Source: Boesenbergia rotunda (Eukaryota; Streptophyta; Magnoliopsida; Zingiberales; Zingiberaceae). Taken from it: 64,000 nt of DNA. The notes under the pieces are model-generated. The model saw only the letters and a list, made by a program, of their open reading frames with translations, searched no databases and was not told where the DNA came from. The stretch is taken from assembly GCA_024364735.1 (NCBI GenBank), contig JAGFNQ010009432.1, positions 219,974 through 283,973 on the forward strand, given 5' to 3'. Made by a program: the position numbers and the translations under genes. Of the stretch, positions 1 to 12,530 are shown in pieces (positions within the stretch are counted from its first letter, which is position 1; each line of letters starts with the position of its first letter).

Positions 1-1945
1 TTATCTCTACATGTGCAATTGTGAAGTATTGAAATTGTCCCTAGTCGATGAATTGATAAATACGGACACTATCAATTCTGTTGAGACTAGCATGGGTTAT
101 TCTCTAATCAGCTGATTCTCACTGGCTGGTGACATTGAGATGTCCGGAGATAAACATGAATGCTAGTTAAGGGAACTAGTTCATTGGAGTGACTGACTGT
201 AAAACTTCATATGGTAGTCTACATATAGATATGTCAGTGAAGTTCTTACTGCAGCTTAAGTGCGATGTTCCTTTGACTTGCGGTGTTCAAGTCATCTTGG
301 TCATGAAGACTTATACTTTGACATCTTAAGCAAGCATCTCCAAGGAGGTGTAGACCCAGGATGATTGGGTATAAGCCGAAGTGCCCAAAGATGTTTGAAC
401 AACCTACAAAGGATTCACCACTCCTTGCGAGGAGATGTATACCCGAGGCCTATCATCGGATTGTTACTCGAAGACTCTGGCTAGAGCATGACATGTTCAG
501 AGTATGAATCTCTTAAATACATGAGAGTAATTAGAATCCATAGGACGAGGAAATGTTACTTGGGCTAGGTGTGACGTAGTCAGCCTAGTGGGGACTGACA
601 CACATAGACCATGTCCTGAACCAAGTGGGTATAAGATGGTGAAGGGAATGGGGCACGATTCATTATAGCTGCTGAAGGGTTTCAGAATCATTTCTGAGGG
701 CAACCGTTGATCTTTCAATTAATTGGGGATCATGATGTACTACTAGGTGCCACTCATGATCGTTCTATAATTAATTAGTTAATTATGGACGTCCAACATA
801 AATTGAAAGCCTATTTGGTCACACGCATAACGAGTAATTCGAAGGATTTAAAATGAGTTGAGAATTGGATTCTCCAATCGAGATAGACTATTTTTGGTAA
901 GTCCAAACAATAGTCAAAACTGAATTTATTTCAGACGTATCGGAAGCATAGAATGGCTAAGTCTTTTAAAGACTTAATGGGTGAATTAAATAAGTTTAAT
1001 TCATTAAGGGATTTGATCCAATTAGGGTTAGATGGGCCGGCCAAGGAAGGGGGCCTCCTCTCTTCTTGTCATGGTCGGCCACCACCATTAGAGGATAAGG
1101 CTATTTTGGTTTGTTTTATAAAATAGACCAAATATTGGTTTATTTTATAAAAGGTTATATAAATTTTATATATAAATTTTTATAATGAACCAATGGTTGG
1201 TTTGTTTTATAAATTTTATATAATCATGCCAAAAGAAAGAGAGCCTTGATTATGGATTGATTGAGAAATTATTCCATAATCAAGAAGAAGAAGCTTGATC
1301 ATGAGAGCCTTGATTATGGATTGATTGAGAAATTATTTCATAATCAAGGAGAGGTTTGCTTGGGAATTAAGAAACCTCTCCCTATATAAAGGACCCAAGG
1401 GGTGCCATGGAAGAGGATCCATCCAAGAATTGCTTGGGCTCTCTCCTCTTCTTCTCTCCCTCTCTCTTGGCCAGCCATAGGCCTTCTTTCTTTCTTCTTG
1501 CCGTGAGCACAAGGAGAAGCATCAAGGCGACGAAGTTCTTCCTTGCGACGATCTTCCTCTTCGGCCAACCTTGGTGGTGAGTCTTTAGATTTGATTACTC
1601 TCTCGATTTTCGTCGTGTTCACGGAGAATCTAGTAGTTCTCGTGAACACGAAACTCGTGGCTTAGCGAAGTCATCCCGACGATACTCGGCGTGGATACGA
1701 ATAGAGGCGGAGCTTTCAAGGGACGCTAGCGGTTGGATCTCGTCCCTTCTTCCAAGTTACGCAAGGTAATTCGTAGAGTAATTTCCTTTTCTGTAAAAAT
1801 TTTATATTATAATTATGTGAACACATTGCATGCTTAGGATATGTGTTAGAATAATTTAGAAATTATTCATGCTTTTGTTTCCGCTGCATGTAATTATGTA
1901 ACAATTACAATACGTGTCCGTGTCGGCATGCACCCGATCCCAACA
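1..1945 (+). repeat. 5' LTR of the Copia element, first ~185 bp outside the window
   Basis: Matches 25083-27066 almost throughout and ends in CAACA directly before the primer-binding site, as an LTR should. It contains two near-identical 45-50 bp segments (around 1238-1286 and 1303-1350, including ttgattatggattgattgag) and an AT-rich stretch of ttttataaa repeats upstream of the TATA box. Relative to the 3' LTR it lacks one extra copy of a roughly 40-bp ttataatgaaccaatggttgg-type segment present near 26260-26320. Confidence 0.93.
1381..1390 (+). promoter_or_regulatory. TATA box of the Copia 5' LTR
   Basis: CCTATATAAA lies about 560 bp before the LTR end, after the AT-rich U3-like part and before a pyrimidine-rich leader. 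The same motif sits at 26511-26520 in the 3' LTR. It is the only strong TATA match in the expected place. Confidence 0.7.
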
Positions 1946-1946
1946 G

Positions 1947-1963
1947 TGGTATCAGAGCCGGTT
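1947..1963 (+). promoter_or_regulatory. Primer-binding site, initiator Met-tRNA type
   Basis: TGGTATCAGAGCCGGTT begins two bases after the LTR end. TGGTATCAGAGC is the usual plant Copia site complementary to the 3' end of initiator Met-tRNA. Confidence 0.9.
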
Positions 1964-1998
1964 AGTGTTCGACATAATCATATAATTGTTTTACGGAA

Positions 1999-2015
1999 AA
2001 CTTTGTCATGATCTC
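1999..2015. repeat. Target site duplication, left copy, of the L1-type LINE
   Basis: The 17 bases aactttgtcatgatctc occur here and again at 19182-19198. Here they are followed by a T run, the poly(A) tail of a LINE on the minus strand. The two copies bracket 2016-19181. Confidence 0.9.
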
Positions 2016-3758
2016 TTTTTTTTTTTTAAAAAAGAAGAATTTTATTTCAAGAAGTAAAGAAATACCATATTAGAAGGGGGGCCAAACCTAACCTTCTAAT
2101 ATGGGTTCACAAGGAGAGAACTGGTTTTACACTTACGGAATTCAAAAGAAAATTTTGCATTTAGGAATAGTCTTGTACAGATCAGCCTTCATTTGTAAAT
2201 CAACATCAATAGCATAGCCTCTTTGAGTTTCATAATTCTTTTTGGTGAAAGCTTCATAAAATTCTGAACGCTTGCTATACTATGACATTTTCGCCAATGG
2301 AACTTCAAAGCAGATAGAACTTCAATGACAGATATAAGCATGCTAGACCATAAACTTTGTATCAAAGGGGATCTTCCAAATACATTTATGACAAAGGGGA
2401 ACTTCCGGATTCATTGAGCCATGTTACATTTAAAACCCATATCACAAAGGCAAACTTCATCCAGACAAAGCCAATCAAATTTAGTGCTCCTTCAGTTTTT
2501 AGCAATTCAGCCTCTAATGCCTGTCGACAGTCCAGGCCTGTTATCATACAGATACACTAGTAAAATTCCATATAAGTATCCTTCAGCCTTCCAATTATAT
2601 CAGAATCATGTTTCATCCGAAAGCCATCTGTATATACATTAGAAATCATCCCTTAATTCTGATACCATCTTGCGTATAAACATAAGATTAGCACATTGAT
2701 TATATCCCAGAATTCCGAAACAAGGAAATCAGACATCATACCAAAATTCATCAATCAATTATGAAAATTGCTGCACACAGCAGTTTGGATTTCAGAAATA
2801 ATAACCTCCAATATTTTATCACAGAGCTGGCCGCAACTAATATAATCAGAAATCATAGTCCTTAATCAGACTCAATCAGATAGTTTCCTTTATCCAGAGT
2901 AAAGCCATTTGATCATGAGCAGACTTCGACAAACATAAAATTTCAGATAAAACTAGATTTCAGAATTCAATAATAATTTCAGACCCATCAGGCTGCCTTC
3001 AGACTAGTTCTGCATTTTGTTTCAAAAAAAACCAAAAGATCAACCAGCAAACCAAGAACCAATACTCAATTCAAGTTTCAGAATTCTGTTATGGAATTAA
3101 AAGAAAATTTTGCTAGGAATAATCTTGTACAGATCAGCCTTCATTTGTAAATCAACATCAATAGCATAGCAGTTATGAAAATTGCTGCATACTGCAGTCT
3201 GGATTTCAGAAATAATAACCTTCGATACCTTATCACAGAACAGAACTGGCCGCAACTAATATAATCAGAAAGCACAATCCTTAGTAATCAGATTCAATCA
3301 GATAGTTTCCTTTATCCAGAGTAAACCATTAGATCATGAGCAGCCTTCAGGCAAGCATAAAGATTTTAGATAAAACCTGATTTCAAAATTCAGTAATCAA
3401 TTTCAGACCATCAGGCTGCCTTCAAAATAGTTCTTTATCAACATCCTTGTAGCCCTGTAAGTATTCCGATACACAATTCAAGTTCCAGAATTCCGATGCT
3501 ACCAGTGTTTTCAGCAATATTCCAATTACAGAATAAAATTCCTTCAGTCAGGCATAGTAATAGTAGACTATAAACACATATAAACAAGAAGAGTTTTCCA
3601 TGGTCAAACAAAAGCATTATCAAACAGATTCAGAATAAGAGCATTATCAAAATCATTTAGTCGACATTATAAAGAATAAGAAACCTTATAATTAGAAATG
3701 TAGGTATCCTTTCAATTTATCATCATCCCATAATCTGATCAAGGAAAACTAGAATATG
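2016..3758 (-). other. LINE 3' UTR with poly(A) tail, terminal stem-loop and internal duplication
   Basis: No reading frame of note. Near the poly(A) end there is a 13-bp perfect inverted repeat (2065-2077 ccatattagaagg, 2092-2104 ccttctaatatgg). Two blocks are duplicated in direct order: 2149-2216 resembles 3105-3170 and 2757-3000 resembles 3173-3427; the second set lacks the roughly 540 bp that separates the blocks in the first. Non-coding 3' sequence of this kind is normal for L1-type elements. Confidence 0.65.
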
Positions 3759-4024
3759 TTACAGTAATTTTCGGGCCATTTTAACATAGGGAAAACCCAT
3801 CCTATCCATCTTACAAATGTCATTTAAAGTCTTATCAATATCTTGTTTGAGTAACACTTTCTCCTCTTTCAACTTAAAAGCTGAATTAGCCAAGTAGTCC
3901 GCGGCCATATTTGCTTCTCTATATACATGTGAATAAACCACAAGATACTTCTTCACCAACAATTTGATTTTCAAAACCGTCTTTCTATATTCCCATCATA
4001 TTGAACAAGATTGAATTAAGCTTA
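3759..4024 (-). pseudogene. LINE ORF2 C-terminal fragment, RNase H-like end
   Basis: Seventy-one codons end at 3759 and contain HVYREANMAADYLAN, the C-terminal signature of the RNase H-like domain of plant LINEs (the V-REAN-AAD-LA pattern). Upstream of about codon 1 the frame runs into the Gypsy LTR at 4025. The piece is the tail of the same LINE whose endonuclease lies at 16311-17399; strand, order and target duplication agree. It cannot be functional alone. Confidence 0.75.
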
Positions 4025-6116
4025 TCTAGTACACTAAGCTTTAAGGCGGATCGCTACGTAAATATATATATCTACCTGATTTCTGACTGAGTAACTTAGG
4101 AATTTCAACAACGATATGTAAAAGCATAAACATAAACGTGCCAAGTTGGTATCAACTTCTTTATTGAAACCATTCATTATTCATATCTAAGGGCATTCTT
4201 AGCTACTACATGTCATTCTATATGGTGCATATATCTTAAAACAAGCATATCCTATGTATTTAGCATGTAATTCAAAAGTATCAAGTTCTTATCCCTAAAG
4301 CTTAAGCATGGGTCTAAATTACCATATTACAAGTAGTAACTCATATCATTCAACATTCGCTAAGCAAGTATTAACACAGGTAAATAAACTACTTTAATAT
4401 ACTAGGCACCACAAATAACGAGTCTAAACAGGTTAATACATGGTTCTCATAATATATCGCGAAATAACTGAAGAAGCATAAACAAGAAAATTAAAGAAGC
4501 ATACTAGACACCACGAATACAAGTCTACTTAAGTTCATACATGGTTCACATAATATATTGCGGAATAACTAAAGAAGCATAAAGAGGGGTATTCTATGCT
4601 TTGCAAGTTCCGAAGACTTTTATTCCAACTCCACCATCACACACACTTTGCATCAAGCCCGCCGCCTCCGCTACTAGTGCTTTCCTTTACCTGTATCTGC
4701 AGTATAAGGAAATGCAAACTAATAAGCATAAAGCTTAGTAAGTACCATCTAGCCTCACAAAACCATGAAAACTCGAATTATGCTTTTGTAAAACATGCTA
4801 TGCACATACATGCTCATATCCATAAGTAATCATGTTAGGCTCATGCTAAAATACATATCATAGGATGTCATGGCATATAGCTGAGACATGGCACATACTG
4901 AACTAAAACTGAAAAGTAAGCTATAGCATGACATACATATCTGAACTGGGACTGGAACTAACTAACATAAAACTAATTATTAAATTCACCACATGCTAAT
5001 ATGAATTTCTGAAAACTAAATACATATAGTAGGTGAAAGTAATAATCAACTACTGTGGGCCCGGCAATGTACCAACTGTGCATGCATCCCTAATAAACCC
5101 GAGGTAGCAAATCCCGAATCCATTAGGGTTCTACTAGGTTATCTAAACCTAGGGGCAACTAGGAGCCCATCCCATACTAGGTTATCTAAACCTAGAGGCA
5201 ACTTGGAGCCTATCCCTAGACCGAAGTCTAGTACAATGCCACTGAAAATAAAATAGTCCTTTATACTTTTCTTTCTTTTTTTTTTGATTCTTGCTTTTAC
5301 TAGGTTATCTAAACCTAGGGGCAACTAGGAGCCCATCCCACGGGACCTTGGTCCCAATCATAAACTGAAGCAAGAATTTCTATTCTTTAATGCTTTCTAT
5401 AGCATTAACTGGACGGAACATTCTAACAACCACCTAACGTGCGTGCTTGTTCATAATTTACGATTTCTAATCGTAAAGCATAAATACAAGGAAATAAGGC
5501 GTATGAAATATCAACCGAAACTACTTATACTGTAGGTAAGGGATACTTACTTCCTGCGCTAGGTTTTTCTTACGAATAAACTCTGAAATTCCTGAGGAAA
5601 CGTCGAACTACAATGTTCTTCTTGCTTCTTGGCATTCTCCTCGCGTCTACGAGGGTCCCCGTAGAGAATAGGGCCTCTTGAGACCTTCCCTTGGCTTCCC
5701 CTTTGTCTTGGGCGGCAAGAGAAGATGAGAAGAGGAAGAAAATGAAAGAGAGGAAGAGGAGAGGAGGAGGGGCGTCGGCGCTGCACCCTTGGCTCACGAA
5801 AACCTAAAATCTCCTCCTCTAATTCTTTAATTCGTTATTTATATTAAGTTGTAAAAAAAATCCTAAGTTAAATACATATCTAGAATACTCGATTATTTCC
5901 TTCAACGAAACTCCCATTGGTTTGGTGGTTCGTGGAGCCATGCTAAGGGTTTGCTCTCTTTAGAGGTTGCAGGTTCAAAACTCACCTAAGGCCACCAACT
6001 CATCTTCTTTATTTTTGGCACTTCTTTTTATGGAAAAATTCATAAAAATATCTAAAAATTCCAGAAAAATCCTAGGATATTTCTAAAATTATTTGAGAAA
6101 ATTTTTGGGCTTTACA
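4025..6116 (-). repeat. 3' LTR of the Tekay element, outermost 15 bp missing
   Basis: Aligned to 14048-16136 with about 30-35 differences. On the + strand a complete copy begins TGTAACGACC (at 14033) and ends GGGCTTTACA. Here the copy starts only at tctagtacac, joined to LINE sequence, and ends GGGCTTTACA at 6116. The tandem ttatctaaacctag segments at 5138-5335 occur in both LTRs. Confidence 0.9.
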
Positions 6117-6125
6117 ATCCCCCAT
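6117..6125 (-). promoter_or_regulatory. Polypurine tract of the Tekay element
   Basis: On the minus strand ATGGGGGAT directly precedes the LTR start TGTAAAG. This is the usual site of plus-strand priming next to the 3' LTR. Confidence 0.8.
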
Positions 6126-6151
6126 ACCTTATAAAAAGTTCGTCCTCGAAC

Positions 6152-9100
6152 TTAAAACAACTCTGGATATTTCTGTCTCATGCTGTCCTCTGGTTCCCAG
6201 GTTGCCTCTTCTACTTTGTGATTTTGCCATATGACTTTCACTAATGGTACCTCCTTATTTCACAATTTCTTAACTGCTCGCTCTATTATCTGGATAGGCC
6301 GACTATCATAACTGAGATCCTCGCGAACTTGTACCGTCTGTGGCTCTATCACCTGGGTGGCATCTGGGATATGCTTCTTTAGCATGGAAGCATGAAATAC
6401 ATTGTGGATAGCTGACATCTCCTGAGGTAGCTCCAACTCATAAGCTACTTTGCTAACTCTTCTAGTGATGGGGTATGGTCCTACATATCTGGGACTCAGC
6501 TTGCCCTTCTTCCCAAAATGCATTACTCCCTTCATGGGAGCCACTTTGAGGAATACTGAATCCCCAACTTCAAACTCCAATGGTCTGCGTCGTGTATCAG
6601 CATAGCTCTTCTGGCGGCTCTGAGCTGTTTCTATTCTCTGGCGGATCTGCTGTATGGCTACGGTGGTATCATCTATAAGATATGTCTGTAGGCCTAACTC
6701 TTGCCTCTCACCACCCTTGTACCAGCAGATAGGAGATCTACACCTCCGCCCATATAAAGCCTCATAGGGTGCCATGCCGATAGTGGCCTGATAACTATTG
6801 TTGTAGGCGAATTCTGCTAAGCACAGGTATCTGCACCAACTGCCCTTGAAATCTAGAGCACAAGCTCTGAGCATATCTTCTAGTACTTGATTAACTCTCT
6901 CTGTCTGACCATCTGTCTGAGGATGGAAAGCTGTGCTAAACTTCAGTTTGGTGCCTAGTGTTGTCTGTACGCACTCCCAGAAGTGTGAAGTGAACCTACT
7001 GTCCCGATCTGAGATGATACTCCTAGGGACCCCATGTAGTCTGACGATCTCCTTGTGGTATAACTGAGCTAGCTGTTCCATAGAATAGGAGATCCTGATA
7101 GCTAGGAAGTGGGCAGACTTAGTCAATCTGTCTACTATTACCCAGATTGCATCATATCCATTCGTTGTTCGGGGTAGTCCCACTATAAAATCCATGTAAA
7201 TATCTTCCCATTTCCATTCTGGAATTTAAATAGGCTGCAGAACTCCACCTGGTCTCTGATGTTCTGCCTTGACCCTTTGGCATGTCAGACAGGTACTGAC
7301 ATATCTGGCGATGTCTCTCTTCATCCCAGGCCACCAAAAACGTCCCCTGAGGTCTTGGTACATTTTGGTGGAACCAGGATGCATTGCATAAGGAGATCTA
7401 TGTGCGTCCTCTAGGATCTTCCTTCGAAGCTCTTCTTGGTTCGGAACACATAAGCGGTCACCGTAGTGTAGTGTCCCATTATCTGATAGGCAAAATTCTC
7501 CATTTTCGGCTTCTGCTATACCCTGCTTGATTTTCTGAAGGTCAGGATCTTGATCCTGTGCTGTCTGGATGTCTTCAATCAGGGTTGACACTAACGTCAA
7601 AGTGAAGAGCTACCCAACTAAAATTTCCAGTCCGAACTCTATTAACTCTTTCCGAAGGGGCTGTGACATCGTGGACAAAGCTAGTAGGGTGGCACTAGAT
7701 TTCCTGCTAAGCGCGTTTGCCACCTTATTAGCTTTACCTGGGTGGTAGAGGATGTCAATGTCATAATCCTTGACCAGCTCAAGCCATCTGCGTTACCTCA
7801 TGTTCAGATCCTTCTGAGTAAAGAAATACTTCAGGCTCTGATGATCTGTGAAAATCCTACACTGAGCTCCGTATAAGTAATGCCTCCAGATCTTGAGAGC
7901 AAACACTACTGCAGCTAGCTCAAGGTCATGAGTAGGGTAATTCTTTTCATAATCCTTGAGTTGTCTAGAGGCATAGGCGATAACCTTGCCATTCTGCATC
8001 AGCACTGCTCCAAGTCCTAATTTAGAAGCATCACTATATATGTCGAAGCTGTCAGTGGTCTCTGGAAGAGTCAGGATGGGAGCACTAGTCAATCTTCTCT
8101 TTAATTCTGTAAAACTGTTCTCGCAGTCCTCTGTCCACTGAAACTTCCTGTTCTTTCTGGTAAGAGCTGTCAGTGGGGAGGCTATTCTGGAGAAATTTTC
8201 CACGAACTTCCTGTAGTAACCGGCTAGACCCAGAAAACTTCTGATCTCACTGGCATTCTTCGGTCTGATCCAGTTACTTACTGCTTCTATTTTGCTGGGG
8301 TCTACCATCACCCCTTCCTTGGAGATGATGTGACCTAGAAAAGACACCTGATCGAGCCAGAATTCATATTTAGAGAATTTTGCATACAGCTGGCCCTGCT
8401 GAAGAATCTGCAATACTGTCCTGAGATGCTCAGCATGTTCCTCCTGAGTTCCTGAGTAGATAAGAATGTCATCAATGAAGACGATGACAAACTTATCTAA
8501 GTACTCCCTGAATACTCGGTTCATGAGGTCTATAAATGTCGCTGGAGCATTTGTGACCCCAAAAGGCATGACTACAAACTCGTAGTGCCCATATCTGGTT
8601 CTGAAAGCTGTCTTGGAAATATCACCCTCTCTGACTTTGACCTGGTGATAGCCGGATCTCAAATCTATCTTTGAGAAGACTGTGGATTCCTTTAGCTGAT
8701 CGAACAAATCATCGATCCTGGGTAGAGGGTATCGGTTCTTAATGGTGACTTGATTCAAAGCTCGGTAATCTATACACAGGCGTATGGACCCGTCTTTCTT
8801 CTTCACGAACAACACTGGAGCTCCCCATGGTGAATGACTAGGGCGTATGAAGCCCTTGTCGAGCAGCTCCTGTAGTTGCTCCCAAAGTTCTCTTAATTCT
8901 GCTGGAGCCATACGGTATGGTGCTTTTGAAATGGGGTTGGTACCTGGAATGAGATCTATCTCAAACTCTATCTCCCTGTCTGGTGCTAAGCCTGGTAACT
9001 CGTCAGGGAAGACTGATGGGTAGTCACATACCACTAGGACCTCTTCTAGCTTTTGGTCCTTGACTTGTTCGGCATGGACTACATGTGCTAGAAATCCAGC

Positions 9101-9549
9101 ACACCCTATACTCAGTAGTTTCCGTGCTTTCATGGCGGAGATGAATTTCTTGGCCTTCTTCTTCGGTTCTCCGATGTATGTAAACTGCTCTCCTGCCTCT
9201 GGTTGGAATACGACTTTCCTTTTTTGGCACTCTATAGAAGCGCCATATTTGCTCAGGAAGTCCATCCCAAAAATGACATCATAGTCGGACATATTCAGTA
9301 TTACCAGATCACAATAAAGCTCTCTGTCTGAAATGCCGACTGGTATGGCACGGAGCCAGTGTGTGGATGCCATGATGTCTCCGGAGGGCAGGGTAGTCAG
9401 AAACTGACCACTAAGTACGTCCGGAGGTATTGCTAGTTTTTCGGCGAATGCCCTGGATGCATATGAATGGGTTGCCCCAGTATCGAAAAGTACAGATGCA
9501 TGCAGATTTAAAATACTAATCTGACCTGTAACAACTGTAGAGGTGGTGG
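6152..9549 (-). pseudogene. Tekay pol: protease, RT, RNase H, integrase, chromodomain
   Basis: Read on the minus strand. The protease motif FDTGATHS is at about 9474-9490. RT follows (CIDYRALN, FIDDILIYS near 8455-8482), then RNase H (FDIYSDAS near 8035), an integrase zinc region (HP-STKMY and CLTCQ near 7260-7390), the D-D-E core (MDFIVGLP, SDRDSRF, TERVNQ) between about 7195 and 6890, a GPY module (YVGPYPI near 6475) and a chromodomain ending at 6152. Stop codons interrupt the same frame at 7793-7795, 7610-7612, 7226-7228 and 6260-6262; no frameshift is seen. The N-terminal end continues into gag once the solo LTR 9550-12525 is discounted. In life these enzymes would cleave Gag-Pol, copy the RNA and insert the cDNA; the chromodomain would steer insertion to marked chromatin. 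Confidence 0.92.
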
Positions 9550-12525
9550 TGACAGGCCCAAATATACTAATTAATTTGTCACGAAATGTATGGGCTCATC
9601 AAATTTAAATATCAATAAATGAATTACTGTTGGAAACCCTTTTACAATCAAAAATATGAAAATGTAATATAGGGGCCATAGGTCGTATTTTTCTCGGGGC
9701 TAGTTGACGTTGTGTGATTCGCGCTTGTATTTAGATGTCGTTTGTGTTTTTGGGTTTCAAATCAAAATTGGGTTTTGGGTTCAATTAGAAATGAAATCGC
9801 AATATAAAATAAAGAACTTATCCATGGAACTCAACTAAATGGGCTAAACAAAATTAATGTCACTAAGGACTCAACTGATTGGACTTAATGAACCAATGCA
9901 ACTCAACCGGATTGCAAAGTTGCAAATCTGAATTCAAACGTTAAGCTACTTTACAAGGTCTGCTCACGTTCAAACCAATAAATGATGAATGCCTCTCTTG
10001 ATACAAAGTGAACAAAAGGTTGAAACAACTTGGCACCAAGAGAAAGAGATTTATATGCCAAAAGCTGATGCTAAATGCAAGAATCATAAACCTAAAACAG
10101 ATGCTAGAAATTCAGCTCAGAAACAATTTAATACAAATCAATTGACTTCAATTTTGCAATGGAACTCCAATGCCGTAGCTACCCTTACAAGCTGCAGAGG
10201 TACACAATCAAATGGCTGAACTAAGGTTTAAAAGTCAGAAATTGTTAACTGTGAAGGAGGTGGCTTCCAAACACTTAAGTACACAAAATGTGGGTTAACA
10301 TCAGATATCGAAATCAGGACAACCTCTCTACTGATCTGAAATCAAGAACACAGCCATATAACTGAAGAATACCGAAATTCAGAGTCAAAACACTTCAGAT
10401 CAGTGGTGGACAAATCGAATGCAGAACTAGCTTAAGAAAATGCAGCAATGATCTAAAACAGATGCAGAAATGAAGTTCAGATGCAGAAACTTAACTGATC
10501 AGTCAATAACCATTGCAGAAATGAAGTTCAGATGCAGAAATTGAAGTGGCACATGCAAGGAAAAACTGATACGCACATTATAATCCAATTTTAGAGATTT
10601 AAATCCATTACAATACAATTCAAATACTATCAGCTGATACTCAAAACAGGGACTGATTTGCAGGAGTTCAGAGCTTATTGCAGAAATTCTGGATGCAAGA
10701 AACTAAATTGATGCTCAGAGGTCAGATTGATCATTTCCAATATGATTCATATTTCTGAAGAATCAAATCATGGATGCAGCAAAAATTTGATGCAAGACAT
10801 GAGGGTGAAATTCAGAACATTTTATGTGCAGAAATAAACTACTCACAACTGAAGCAAACTCATTGCGAATGGAGCTGATACCAAGTGCTAGAGCTCACTT
10901 AGAATCGAGTTTAACTTGGTACAACTCCAAGTTGAATAATTATTTGAGACAAAGACAAGAATTAATTTCTGGAACGCAGGAAAATAAATCTGAGTTTCAG
11001 AAATGAGTTGCGCAGAAACTGAAATTGGAAACTGCAGCAATGAAATCGAAATTCAGAATTAACCAACTAAACACAAGCCGAATTCAATTGCACAGCACAC
11101 TAAGGTCTTAGTTTGCTTCAGGAATGGAAACTAAAATGAACTAATTGCAAAGTTACTGATACTCAGGAAAATAAGTCTGATACGCAGGATGAGAAAAACA
11201 GGGAGAAACAGACACAATTTGATACGCAGGCTAAAGACAGAAAGTAACTGAAATTAAACACAACTATCCATTAGAAAAGCTTCCTAAACTATTTAACTAG
11301 AAGGATTAAAGCTAGATTAAGCAAAAACCATTAAGAATCGAAGTTAACTAATTCTGAAACCAAGAACAGAAACGGAATTACAGCAGTAAATGAAAATTAC
11401 AGCTAATAAACGAATTTAACTAAGAAATCTAAACCCCAATCGCTCCATTAGCTCAAAGTCTCCTTGTTCGTCACGCAAGGGCTGGCTTCGAACCCCTAGA
11501 CTCAGCAATTCACTAAAGAACTGAATCGAGTGGCTGCATTTAGCTCAAAACTGTTCAAGAAGGAAAACCCATCCGAATTCTTCAATTTGGCCTTGTCTGA
11601 TTGAAACGAAGGTGCGGGAATGATCCAAGCTTGTCCGAGAACCCCTCCAGATGGCTTGGACTGATGTACAATCTGACAAAACCGAAATCGAATCCTTCAA
11701 ATGCAGAGCTGCCGAAACCCTCAAACACCTCTGCTCTTGCCCAATCCCGAGCTGAAAACTCCACCAACTACTCTCCCTAGTGACCTCGACTTTGATCTGA
11801 TGAAGAACGGAGGTGGTCGCGCCCCTTGGATTGAAGAATTATGGCTAAGAACACTGAAGAACAAAGCGAAGAAGGAGCTGCGGCGGAGACGCGACGACTG
11901 TGCGCTGTGGGAAATTTTTGCTTAAGTAATTAACTTTGGACGGCTCAGATTGATTGGAGGAGATCCAACGGCTGATCTTGCTCTGATTGGAGCCAAACTT
12001 TTATGATGATGATCTGGAGTCAGGATCTGCCTCGTGGTAGCTCGGATCCTCTAGATGTGCAATGGATGGTCCAGATCAACTCTATCTGTGAATGGACGCT
12101 CTAGAGCCCTCCTTGCTTGATCCAACGGTTGATTGAGCTCCGATTAGAATGAAACCTTCAGATCTTGATCATAGAGCTTGATCAACCCTAACCCTAGCTC
12201 GGATTGCTTCAAATCGTCCCGGATGGCTCAGATCTAGCCGCTCTTGAATCGGACGGCCCGGATTAATCGTAGGCTTGATAATTCGATCCGGTTCACATCC
12301 GACTCAGGTTTGACCCAATATGCCCTAGGTCCAGGATCCTTTCATGCCTACAAAAATATATCAGAAAATTAGTGGCCAAATAATCCAAAAATTATGTAAT
12401 TTTGCAATTAAGTCCAAAATAAGAGGAAATCCTAAAACCTAGGGTAAAATCATAATTAAGCAATAAAAACATGGGTCAAACATGGATTTTAGCAATTAAA
12501 ATAATCAATAAAATGGTGCTTATCA
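9550..12525 (-). mobile_element. Solo LTR of a Gypsy-type element inside Tekay gag/pol, target duplication GGTGG
   Basis: GGTGG stands at 9545-9549 and 12526-12530. Between them the + strand runs from TGACAG to TTATCA, an imperfect inverted terminal pair with TG...CA ends. Removing the insert and one GGTGG rejoins gag and protease in frame. The segment is homologous to 54158-55856, which is followed by a PBS, so this is an LTR; no coding region is present, so it is solo. It is long (2976 bp) and AT-rich with many degenerate 'ctgatacgcagg' and 'gcagaaat' words. The orientation is inferred from the PBS position in the second copy. Confidence 0.88.
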
Positions 12526-12530
12526 GGTGG

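Noticed and set aside
5139..5797. Small frames repeated at 15163-15818
   Set aside because: Repeated only because both Gypsy LTRs hold them; no start context or domain.
9989..11925. Several small frames within 9550-12525
   Set aside because: The segment is a solo LTR; none shows a domain.
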